Source: Companilactobacillus formosensis
GTDB taxonomy: Bacteria > Bacillota > Bacilli > Lactobacillales > Lactobacillaceae
NCBI RefSeq assembly: GCF_005405305.1
Contig: NZ_BJDU01000002.1
Location: forward strand, 186,001-250,000
Reading direction: 5' to 3'
DNA: 64,000 nt
This document shows, in pieces, positions 55,082-62,080 of this stretch. A program made the translations under genes and the position numbers. Position 1 is the first letter of the stretch; every line of letters starts with the position of its first letter. Below the pieces are notes generated by a model that did not search any database, was not told the DNA's origin, and saw nothing but the letters and a program-made list of their open reading frames with translations.

Positions 55082-56038
55082 TTAAGCCATTAATTGCTCA
55101 ATTAGATTAGTAACTGAAGGTATTGTAGTGATAGATCCGATACCGGTATTAACACTGACGATTCCATTTTTAAAATCGCCCATTAACATTCCAGGTCTTA
55201 AACCACCATTTTTACTAATTTCTCTGTCCAATTCGTTATTGAAAGGATCTTTAGCCAATTCTGATGAATATTCCAAAGCCTTTCCAAGTTCAATTGCTCG
55301 TTGTGTAGGGGATACACGGATTACATCATGAGAATCAGACTTTAATATTAAATCTTTAGCTTTACTATTTAATGGGGACTCTTCAGTCATTAGAAAACGA
55401 CTACCAACATATACTCCTTGTGCTCCTAAAGAAAATGCAGCTTTCACACTACGATTGTCATTAATTCCTCCAGCTGCCAAAACAGGGATGTTCACTGCAT
55501 CAACCATTGAAGGAACAATTGTAAAAGTACCAAATTCTTGATTTGGTAAAATTCCGCCTTCATCAGAACCAGTAGCCACAGCTATATCCGCGCCATATGA
55601 TTCACCCAATTTCATCTGTTCTACGGTAGGAGTTAATGGTCGGAAAATTATTTTACCATTGTGTTGTTTTATTTGTTCAAATACCTCTTTATGAGCTGTT
55701 CCGACTACTGCAAAGTATTGTATTCCTTCATCAAAAGCCATTTGGAGTAGTTCATTAGTAAAAGTAGATTCGGATAAACTTTCATTAGGTCTAGGTGTCA
55801 AAATATTAAGTCCAAAAGGTTTATTAGTTAATGCCTTAGTCTTATGTATTTCATCTCTCATTCTGCTAGCAGTTTCTTTAGGATCAGAGGTGACCTCAGT
55901 CTGTCCCGCATTAGGTCCCAATATTCCTAAACCACCAGCATTACTAACGGAAGCAACCAATCTGGCATTAGTCATCCATGACATCGGTGCCTGAATAATA
56001 GGGTATTTGATACTTAAAGTTTTTGTAACGTTGTTCAT
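55082..56038 (-). CDS. nitronate monooxygenase-family FMN protein
   Basis: 318-residue TIM-barrel flavoprotein. YPIIQAPMSWMTNARLVASV at the start, ATGSDEGG in the middle (the usual A-x-G-x-E-A-G-G-H block lacks the catalytic His), PVLAAGGINDNRSVKAAFSLGA and VGSRFLMTEESP for FMN phosphate binding. It may be a nitronate monooxygenase or an enoyl-reductase-like protein (FabK type); the missing His argues for a non-classical substrate. Start follows AAGGAG. It stands alone. Confidence 0.85.
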   Translation of the reverse strand: MNNVTKTLSIKYPIIQAPMSWMTNARLVASVSNAGGLGILGPNAGQTEVTSDPKETASRMRDEIHKTKALTNKPFGLNILTPRPNESLSESTFTNELLQMAFDEGIQYFAVVGTAHKEVFEQIKQHNGKIIFRPLTPTVEQMKLGESYGADIAVATGSDEGGILPNQEFGTFTIVPSMVDAVNIPVLAAGGINDNRSVKAAFSLGAQGVYVGSRFLMTEESPLNSKAKDLILKSDSHDVIRVSPTQRAIELGKALEYSSELAKDPFNNELDREISKNGGLRPGMLMGDFKNGIVSVNTGIGSITTIPSVTNLIEQLMA

Positions 56039-56111
56039 AATAATCTCCTTATATTTATATATCGGTAATTGTGAATATATATGTCAAAAAATAAATGCCT
56101 GAGGCATCTAA

Positions 56112-56966
56112 TTAATCAAAAATGGCTAATTTTGATAATCCATTGTGTAAATTAATATCATCCCAAGGCATGTGTTCGGCTATCGAAAGACCAACTAAAT
56201 CGGTATTATTTTCAACATCTTCTAATAGACGAACCATTTCAGCAAGTTTCATTTCTCCGATGGCAGCACCAAATTTACTACGATCAAGACCAATCTTGGC
56301 AGGAAGAATCGCTCTAAAATCGTCTGGATCTAAAACGTCAAGATCAAGATGGATAGCAATGTGTTTGATATTATTGTTCTTTATCCAATCTAAAACAGGT
56401 GAGCTGTCTTTTTTAAGTTCTTCTGGAGTGATATAAGACATGTTTAAATCTTTGACTAAATTATCCATTGGACGTAAATCATTATATTTTAATCCAGCGA
56501 ATAAAACTTTTTTAGGATCAATCGGATTTTTAACTTGTTCATTAAAATTCTTTGCGCCTTTATGAATCAAGTTTGCGACCACCATTTCGTGAATGTGACT
56601 GGAAGTAGTAGGGTTAGAAATATCTGGATGAGCATCTAACCAGATCATTCCAAAATCATCTGGGTACTTACCATGTAGGTAATCAAAAGGAGCTTCAGAA
56701 ATTGAACAATCTCCGCCAAGAGTGATTACTTTATCTGGATTTTTTATAGTGAGTGTATCAAAAGTTGTTTTCATTTGATTTAACAAAATTTTTTCTTCAT
56801 CTACAACTCCGTTAGTTTGATGTTCTTCTTTAGAAATAGGGATTTCCAATGTTTCTGTTTGATTACTTTCTGGAACTAGTGCATTTAATAGTTTGGCTCC
56901 TAAGCGATAGTTAGGATTCATTCCACCTTGCCATTGTGGTAAAACTATTCTTAATTTATTAGACAT
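56112..56966 (-). CDS. arginase/agmatinase-family hydrolase
   Basis: 284-residue ureohydrolase fold. The manganese ligands are present in GGDCS (the usual GGDHS has Cys instead of His here), DAHPD, and DLDVLDP. The altered first ligand makes true arginase activity uncertain. Lactobacillar relatives are annotated as arginase family and not proven. The start follows AGGAG. Next to an ArsR regulator on the same strand. Confidence 0.83.
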   Translation of the reverse strand: MSNKLRIVLPQWQGGMNPNYRLGAKLLNALVPESNQTETLEIPISKEEHQTNGVVDEEKILLNQMKTTFDTLTIKNPDKVITLGGDCSISEAPFDYLHGKYPDDFGMIWLDAHPDISNPTTSSHIHEMVVANLIHKGAKNFNEQVKNPIDPKKVLFAGLKYNDLRPMDNLVKDLNMSYITPEELKKDSSPVLDWIKNNNIKHIAIHLDLDVLDPDDFRAILPAKIGLDRSKFGAAIGEMKLAEMVRLLEDVENNTDLVGLSIAEHMPWDDINLHNGLSKLAIFD

Positions 56967-57045
56967 AAAGCTCTCCTTAATCTTATAAATCTAGTTTTGT
57001 CGATATGAATGCTTAAATAAAAGAAATTCTAATTAGAGCCTCTTC

Positions 57046-57366
57046 TTAAAGTTTATTAGCAATATATTTTGATAGTTCTTGAATATTTTCTTCGTTCCGA
57101 CGATAGTAGGTCCATTTACCATGACGTTCAGAGATTAAAAGGCCACAATTTTGAAGATCACTCAAATATTTAGAAACAGTTGACTGTGCTAAGCCGGCAC
57201 GTTTAACAATATCAGCTACACAAATACCTCCTTTTTCATTCATCATGTAGCGAACTGTTTCACAGGATACTGAAGTGATTTCTTTTTCTGGATCTTTTAA
57301 CCATTGTAAAATATCTAATCTTGTTTGGTTGGATAGAGCCATAAATAATTTTGCATTAACATTCAT
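57046..57366 (-). CDS. ArsR-family transcriptional repressor
   Basis: 106 residues with a winged HTH (ICVADIVKRAGLAQSTVSKYLSDLQNCGLL) and wing SERHGKWTYYR. Cys in VSCETVR and GGICVAD lie near but do not form the usual ELCVCDL metal site, so the signal may not be a metal. The ATG is 7 nt downstream of the -10 box with no ribosome binding site: the mRNA seems leaderless. It precedes the arginase-family gene on the same strand and may regulate it and itself. Confidence 0.85.
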   Translation of the reverse strand: MNVNAKLFMALSNQTRLDILQWLKDPEKEITSVSCETVRYMMNEKGGICVADIVKRAGLAQSTVSKYLSDLQNCGLLISERHGKWTYYRRNEENIQELSKYIANKL

Positions 57367-57372
57367 GAATAC

Positions 57373-57400
57373 ATCATATCGCGATTTATCGAAATGTCAA
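57373..57400 (-). promoter_or_regulatory. arsR promoter with ATCGCGAT operator
   Basis: On the minus strand TTGACA (57400-57395), 16 nt, TATGAT (57378-57373). The spacer contains the palindrome ATCGCGAT and a further ATCG half, a likely self-repression site. Confidence 0.65.
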
Positions 57401-57407
57401 TAATTAA

Positions 57408-57551
57408 TCACTTATTTATTTTCCAATAGTTTAATCCAACCAACAAAAACATTGTTAAAAATAGTAAAATATTAGAAGTTGCCTTAAACCAATCCGGTGC
57501 GGATTTGAAGTGTATTAATATGTTCAATTCTCTTCTTGCAAAGTCGTTATA
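57408..57551 (-). other. possible remnant or tiny membrane protein
   Basis: A minus-strand frame without ATG encodes about 38 residues from a TTG (MNILIHFKSAPDWFKATS then a membrane segment LLFLTMFLLVGLNYW). It has a poor ribosome binding site. It could be the end of a lost membrane gene. Weak evidence. Confidence 0.2.
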
Positions 57552-57566
57552 TCACAAAATGTGATA
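57550..57566. promoter_or_regulatory. inverted repeat upstream of the EamA leader
   Basis: TATCACA-AAA-TGTGATA, perfect 7-bp arms, 21 bp before the -35 box of the EamA promoter. Operator of an unidentified regulator. Confidence 0.5.
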
Positions 57567-57586
57567 ACTTGTGGGAAGATGGTTAT

Positions 57587-57615
57587 TTGTAATTACCCCA
57601 ATATAAACATATAAT
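57587..57615 (+). promoter_or_regulatory. promoter of the EamA leader transcript
   Basis: TTGTAA (57587-57592), 17 nt, TATAAT (57610-57615). Transcription start near 57622, leaving about 139 nt of leader. Confidence 0.7.
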
Positions 57616-57650
57616 AAAAGTTATATTTCCTTCAAAAGGAGGCTTTCATT

Positions 57651-57698
57651 TTGTTATATTCACCATTATTTGAATGTGATGTACCTTCATACCACTAA
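57651..57698 (+). CDS. 15-residue leader peptide
   Basis: A strong AAAGGAGG site (57635-57642) is followed 8 nt later by a TTG and the frame MLYSPLFECDVPSYH, ending at TAA 57696-57698. The stop lies inside the first hairpin of the leader. The gene after it, the EamA transporter, also begins with TTG. The arrangement matches translational attenuators of the ermC/cat type. The amino-acid sequence is not a known arrest peptide to me. Confidence 0.6.
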   Translation: MLYSPLFECDVPSYH

Positions 57699-57755
57699 TC
57701 AGTGGTGTGAATCCGCTGATTTCTTAACTAATTAAGTAAATAAAGCGGAGGTTTC
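57687..57755 (+). promoter_or_regulatory. putative translational attenuator, four pairing segments
   Basis: Segments 1 and 2, TCATACCACT (57687-57696) and AGTGGTGTGA (57701-57710), form a 10-bp stem. Segments 3 and 4, TCCGC (57712-57716) and GCGGA (57745-57749), with inner CTTAA/TTAAG, hide the GCGGAGG ribosome binding site of the transporter. Segment 2 can alternatively pair with segment 3 (AGTGG with CCGCT), which would free segment 4. A ribosome stalled on the leader peptide would cover segment 1 and trigger this switch. Confidence 0.6.
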
Positions 57756-57760
57756 ATATT

Positions 57761-58636
57761 TTGAACAAGCACAAAATAATAGGTAGCATATATTTAACAT
57801 TAGCAGCATGTATTTGGGGTGGGATGTTTGTCGTCGTCAAATCAGTCGTCAGTGAAGTTCCCCCAATTCAATTGGTTTGGTTACGGTATCTGATTGGTGC
57901 AGTTGCCTTATTAGTAATCGCCTTAGTCGCAAAAATTCAGTGGCACTGGGATAAAAGAAATTTATTATTGATTTTCTTAATCGGATTAATTGGTGATACG
58001 ATTTCTATTGTTGCTCAAGAAACAGGCACGATGTTTTCTTCAGCTCAATTAGGCTCAGTTGTGACAACAGCAACACCAGCATTCATGATCATCTTCAGTT
58101 GGCCATTATTAAAAATCAGACCAACCAAGGGTAAGTGGATCAGTTTATTTCTAGCAATATTAGGTGTTGTCTCAATTGTCGGTTTCCATTTTAACGGAAA
58201 GAATCTATTACTAGGAGTAATCTTCTTGTTGATTGCTGGTCTTACTTGGGCCTTGATGTCAGTCTTGATTGAATTAGTTGATAAGAAATACAGCATCATC
58301 CAAGTTACTTTTTTAGGTACTTTGGTTGCTATTGTTTGTTTAACACCTGTTATTTTCATACAAAAGAGAACCTTATTAAATATCTCCTGGGGTAGCGTGC
58401 ACATTTGGTTAAGTCTTTTATACTTAGGAATCGTTTCTACTGCAATTGCATTTTTCCTTTGGAATAAAGGATTAATCTTATTTCACAGTCCAACATCAGG
58501 ATTGTTCTTTTTGTTTCAACCAATCGTTGGGACATTGTTAGGATGGATATTTTTAAATGAATCAATCAAAGTTGGATTTTTTGTCGGCTTAGGATTGATT
58601 TTAGTAAGTATCGTCGTATCTATTAGAAACGAATAA
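57761..58636 (+). CDS. EamA-family (DMT superfamily) transporter
   Basis: 291 residues with ten membrane segments and two EamA halves (LAACIWGGMFVVVKS near the start; SPTSGLFFLFQPIVGTLLG in the second). DMT transporters move amino acids, metabolites or drugs, mostly outward. The start is a TTG 9 nt after GGAGGT, which is buried in a leader hairpin. A leader peptide precedes it, hinting at induction by a compound or starvation that stalls ribosomes. It is a single gene ending at a terminator. Confidence 0.88.
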   Translation: MNKHKIIGSIYLTLAACIWGGMFVVVKSVVSEVPPIQLVWLRYLIGAVALLVIALVAKIQWHWDKRNLLLIFLIGLIGDTISIVAQETGTMFSSAQLGSVVTTATPAFMIIFSWPLLKIRPTKGKWISLFLAILGVVSIVGFHFNGKNLLLGVIFLLIAGLTWALMSVLIELVDKKYSIIQVTFLGTLVAIVCLTPVIFIQKRTLLNISWGSVHIWLSLLYLGIVSTAIAFFLWNKGLILFHSPTSGLFFLFQPIVGTLLGWIFLNESIKVGFFVGLGLILVSIVVSIRNE

Positions 58637-58641
58637 TAAAA

Positions 58642-58688
58642 ATAAAGCCAGTTAACTCATTTTATATTGTGAGTTGACTGGCTTTTTA
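58642..58688. terminator. bidirectional terminator after the EamA gene
   Basis: AAAGCCAGTTAACTCA pairs with TGAGTTGACTGGCTTT (one G-U) with T runs. The 3' end of the phd frame reads through it. Confidence 0.88.
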
Positions 58689-58905
58689 ATTGATTTAAAG
58701 ATTCATCTAAATTTTTACGGTTAGCTTCTGTACCAAGTAAGTACATGGTTTCTTGCCAAGATTGGAATTCTTTTTCTGAGATAATAACCACATTACGATT
58801 CTTAGGCTTTGTAATAATTACATGATCATCAAAATCTGCTACATCATCAGTTATTTTTTTTAGATTTTTTCTTGCTTCAGAGAGAGTAGTTGCAGTTGTT
58901 GTCAT
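58657..58905 (-). CDS. orphan Phd/YefM-type antitoxin
   Basis: 82 residues with the Phd N-terminus (TTTATTLSEARKNLKKITDDV) and IITKPKNRNVVIISEKEFQSWQETMYLLG, the usual YefM block. ATG 58905 follows AAAGGAG by 8 nt; a TTG at 58911 is too close. The last six residues (STHNIK) come from the terminator hairpin, so the original end is lost. No RelE/YoeB toxin follows. It may be a remnant, or act on a toxin encoded elsewhere. Confidence 0.82.
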   Translation of the reverse strand: MTTTATTLSEARKNLKKITDDVADFDDHVIITKPKNRNVVIISEKEFQSWQETMYLLGTEANRKNLDESLNQLKSQSTHNIK

Positions 58906-58939
58906 AATCAAGACTCCTTTTTATTATCTTTTCTTGAAA

Positions 58940-59098
58940 TTAGAAGAAAATCAAAGCTAAGCCACCAACTAGTAGAAAAATATAAAAATATAATCTATCC
59001 GACATAATCTTCCTACCGAACTGTTTTGAATTGCTAATATTCCCAACGATAGCAAAAATTGCCAAAATTATTAGTCCTATACCTAAAAGTATCGTCAT
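58940..59098 (-). CDS. 52-residue membrane protein, unknown
   Basis: A small frame with a strong GGGGGA ribosome binding site 7 nt before ATG 59098. Two hydrophobic helices (LLGIGLIILAIFAIVGN and LYFYIFLLVGGLALIFF) flank a basic loop (SNSKQFGRKIMSDR). This layout and the site argue for a real gene. It lies between LysR 4 and the phd gene on the same strand. Confidence 0.65.
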   Translation of the reverse strand: MTILLGIGLIILAIFAIVGNISNSKQFGRKIMSDRLYFYIFLLVGGLALIFF

Positions 59099-59154
59099 GC
59101 AAGATCCCCCATATCCTTAAATGTTCAGTAATTATATTATCTTACTTTTTAAAT

Positions 59155-60021
59155 TTAAAAATCAACTGTTGACCATTGATCTTGTGTCTTTTGAATCAAA
59201 GATTTCAATCGATTTTGATTGCGTTTTAAAAAACTAATATAAAAATTTTGTGTTGCCAATTTGTCCGTTAATGGCTTTAATACACGATTCTTAGGAAGAT
59301 TCTTTCCCCAGTTTGGATCTAGTTTAGTCAAATTAGTAGTAAAGAAGGGCAGACTAGAGAAACTAAGCAATTCTTTATACTCAGTTGATTGATTTTGATA
59401 AATAAATTTACCATTAGGAATTTGTGATTCATAAATATCTTGCCAAAATCCTATTTCTTGAGGACATAGGAATGTATTACCCGCTAAATCAGCAAATTTC
59501 AAAGAATCTACCTTCGACAAAGGACTTTCAGAAGGGATGTTGATGGCCATACTTTCACTGCCAAGAAATGCTGAAGTTATATGATCAGTTTCTATATCTT
59601 CATTAGTCAGTAGGCAAGTCAATTGCTCTTCGTTTAGTATCGTTTCAAAATCCTGTTGAACGTGTTCATCTTGTACAACGAGGTTATCTAAGTGTAAGGA
59701 GCGAATAACTATCAAAGGTCCTGGGGCATTAGCGCCAATAGTAATGATTGATTGATTTTGTTCAAAGAGTTTAACTTTGTCCGTAAATTTGTAGTTGTCT
59801 TCAAGGACTTTTTTTGCTTGCTTAACGGCATATTTGCCAGTATCAGTTAAATAGAGCCGATTGGGTCTGCGGTCAAACAATTTAACATCTAAATTTTCTT
59901 CAAGATTCTTTAATGAATGGGTCAAAGCCGGCTGAGTTACGCCTAAATGATTAGCAGCTTTAGAAAGAGTTCCATATTCATCAAATGCTACTAAAGCCTC
60001 CAATAAGTAAAAATCAATCAT
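59155..60021 (-). CDS. LysR-family transcriptional regulator 4
   Basis: 288 residues, HTH in FDEYGTLSKAANHLGVTQPALTHSL (start MIDFYLLEALVAF). The effector domain is divergent and somewhat short. ATG 60021 follows GGAGGTG. It is divergent from SDR 3; the gap carries a dyad repeated upstream of the MFS gene, so this regulator probably controls both. Confidence 0.87.
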   Translation of the reverse strand: MIDFYLLEALVAFDEYGTLSKAANHLGVTQPALTHSLKNLEENLDVKLFDRRPNRLYLTDTGKYAVKQAKKVLEDNYKFTDKVKLFEQNQSIITIGANAPGPLIVIRSLHLDNLVVQDEHVQQDFETILNEEQLTCLLTNEDIETDHITSAFLGSESMAINIPSESPLSKVDSLKFADLAGNTFLCPQEIGFWQDIYESQIPNGKFIYQNQSTEYKELLSFSSLPFFTTNLTKLDPNWGKNLPKNRVLKPLTDKLATQNFYISFLKRNQNRLKSLIQKTQDQWSTVDF

Positions 60022-60033
60022 CACTACACCTCC

Positions 60034-60101
60034 AGTATTAATTGTGTTTATACTAGCATTCACAATAGTAAATTTTCAAGTCCCAATTTGCGCCCTATAC
60101 T
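60034..60101 (+). promoter_or_regulatory. LysR dyad and promoter of the SDR 3 operon, copy 1 of a repeat
   Basis: AGTATTAATTGTGTTTATACT dyad (60034-60054), then AATTTTCAAGT and CCCTATACT. Promoter TTTTCA (60073-60078), 17 nt, TATACT (60096-60101). The whole block is nearly repeated at 63421. Confidence 0.65.
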
Positions 60102-60171
60102 TATGTCATTGATTAGGACATGACACAGTTAGTCAAGGTCCAAAATAATAATACATAGGAGATAACAAAAT

Positions 60172-60915
60172 ATGATTAAAGACAAAGTAGTAATTATTAC
60201 TGGGGCATCAAGTGGTATTGGAGCATCAACAGCCATGTTATTGGCAAGTAAAGGAGCCAAATTAGTTTTGGGTGCTCGTCGTGAAGATAAACTCCAACAA
60301 ATCGTTAATAAAATTAAGGAAAACGGTGGCGAAGCAATTTACAAAACTACTGATGTTGTAAATCCCGATGACAATAAGGCCTTAGTTGAAGCAGCCAAAC
60401 AAGAATTCGGCAAAGTTGATGTAATTTTCTTAAATGCTGGTTTAATGCCTAGTTCAGAAATTGATAAGTTGAAGACTGATGAATGGAACCGTACAGTCGA
60501 TGTAAATATTAAAGGTGTATTAAACGGTATCGCTGCGATTATGCCTACCTTCAAAGAACAAAACGGTGGACATATCATTACAACTTCTTCAGTCGCCGGT
60601 TTGAAACCATATCCTGGTGTCGGTGTTTACGGAGCAACTAAACATGCAGTTCGTGACTTAATGGAAGTTTTGAGAATGGAATCTGCACAAGCTAACAGCA
60701 ATATTCGTACAGCTACCATTTATCCAGCCGCAATTCATACCGAATTATTGGATACAATTACAGATCCAGAAGCTGCTAAAGCTATGCAAGCAAATTACGA
60801 TAAATATCAAATCAGTCCTTCACGAGTCGCTAACGTGGTAGCATTTGCAATCGATCAACCAGAAGATACTAATGTTAGTGAATTTACTGTTGGACCAACA
60901 AATCAACCTTGGTAA
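60172..60915 (+). CDS. short-chain dehydrogenase/reductase 3
   Basis: 247 aa: TGASSGIG near residue 12, LNAG instead of NNAG near 90, Ser in TTSSVAG and YGATKHAV. Very similar to SDR 2. Starts after AGGAG; followed 14 nt later by a DUF2255 gene. Divergent from LysR 4. Confidence 0.9.
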   Translation: MIKDKVVIITGASSGIGASTAMLLASKGAKLVLGARREDKLQQIVNKIKENGGEAIYKTTDVVNPDDNKALVEAAKQEFGKVDVIFLNAGLMPSSEIDKLKTDEWNRTVDVNIKGVLNGIAAIMPTFKEQNGGHIITTSSVAGLKPYPGVGVYGATKHAVRDLMEVLRMESAQANSNIRTATIYPAAIHTELLDTITDPEAAKAMQANYDKYQISPSRVANVVAFAIDQPEDTNVSEFTVGPTNQPW

Positions 60916-60929
60916 TAGGAAGGAACAAT

Positions 60930-61310
60930 ATGACTGAAAAAACATGGACCACTGAACAACTCAAAAATTTTGCAAAAACGGACGATTTTCAAGTGTCACC
61001 ATTTTATGATGATGGGAAAACTTACGGAACACCTACTTGGATTTGGTCGGTAGTTGCTGATGGAAGATTATTTATTCGCGCTTGGAATGGACAAAATTCG
61101 CGCTGGTATAATTCTGCAATCAAACAAAAAGCCGGCAGGATCTTTCTCGATGGATCAAACCATGAAGTTGTCTTTAAGAAACTCAACGATGACAAAATTA
61201 ATGATTTAATCGATCGAGGTTATGAAGAAAAGTATCAGGGCAGCACATATTTGCCACCAATGATCGCAAAAGGACCTCGCAGTTCAACTGTTGAAGTTAT
61301 TCCAAGATAG
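60930..61310 (+). CDS. DUF2255-family protein
   Basis: 126 residues with WTTEQLKNFAKTDDFQVSP, WIWSVVADGRLFIRAWNGQ and SRWYNSAIKQKAGRI. This is the DUF2255 pattern, a split-barrel-like fold that may bind a flavin or deazaflavin; function unknown. I choose ATG 60930, behind AGGAAGGA; the upstream frame overlaps SDR 3. Co-transcribed with it. Confidence 0.8.
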   Translation: MTEKTWTTEQLKNFAKTDDFQVSPFYDDGKTYGTPTWIWSVVADGRLFIRAWNGQNSRWYNSAIKQKAGRIFLDGSNHEVVFKKLNDDKINDLIDRGYEEKYQGSTYLPPMIAKGPRSSTVEVIPR

Positions 61311-61328
61311 AAATAAATACATATCTTT

Positions 61329-61369
61329 AAAGTCAATGAAAAGGTTCCATAAGTTCATTGGCTTTTTTT
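61329..61369 (+). terminator. terminator of the SDR 3 operon
   Basis: AAAGTCAATGAA and TTCATTGGCTTT form the stem; seven T residues follow. Confidence 0.8.
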
Positions 61370-61393
61370 ATAAAATTAAAAGTGAGGACAATT

Positions 61394-62068
61394 ATGAAAC
61401 ATACAAAAAGGGTCAAATTGATTGGTATTCTAACTACGGTCTTAGTTGTATTGGGGGTCGTTTTAGGAATCATCTATTCAAAATCTAATCTACAAAGCAA
61501 CAAATCTACTTCAAATCAAGCAATCAAAGAGACTTCCCAAGGCTCCACTAAAAAGTCGAACGGAAAAACTCTCATTATTTATTTTTCACATTCGGGTGCT
61601 AATTATGAAGGCTATCGAAAAGTAGGGAATACACAAGTAATTGCCAATTACATCAAGTCAAAAACTAATGCCGATATTTATCGAGTAATTCCCGCAAAGG
61701 CTTATCCTGACAAGAGTCTCTCAAAACTCGAAGACATTGCGACAGAAGAAAAAGATAATAACGCTAGACCTAGTATCAAGGGAACATTACCAAACGTCGA
61801 TAATTATAAAAATATTTTTATTGGTTCACCAATTTGGTATAGTGAGTATCCAATGATAATGAGAACTCTGTTTGACAAAATTGATCTCAATAATAAAACT
61901 ATAATTCCCTTTGTGACTGATGGAGGTTCTGGATTCAGTAGTACTCAAGAAATACTACAAGATCAATATCCTAAAGCTACAATCTTAAAAGGTTTCCAAG
62001 TCCAAGGATCTGACGTTCAAGATGCTAAGGGTGATGTCAATCAATGGCTAACAAAATTAGGATATTAA
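61394..62068 (+). CDS. membrane-anchored extracytoplasmic flavodoxin
   Basis: 224 residues. A positive N-terminus and one membrane segment (residues about 9-28, LIGILTTVLVVLGVVLGIIY) are followed by a Ser/Lys/Asn linker and a flavodoxin domain from about residue 57 (LIIYFSHSGANYEGYRKVGNTQ, within the FMN-phosphate loop; IGSPIWYSEYP; FVTDGGSG). By the positive-inside rule the domain faces outward. ATG 61394 follows GTGAGGA. It is 12 nt upstream of a ferric-reductase-like gene, suggesting that it takes electrons from it. Confidence 0.87.
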   Translation: MKHTKRVKLIGILTTVLVVLGVVLGIIYSKSNLQSNKSTSNQAIKETSQGSTKKSNGKTLIIYFSHSGANYEGYRKVGNTQVIANYIKSKTNADIYRVIPAKAYPDKSLSKLEDIATEEKDNNARPSIKGTLPNVDNYKNIFIGSPIWYSEYPMIMRTLFDKIDLNNKTIIPFVTDGGSGFSSTQEILQDQYPKATILKGFQVQGSDVQDAKGDVNQWLTKLGY

Positions 62069-62080
62069 TAAGGTGGGAAA

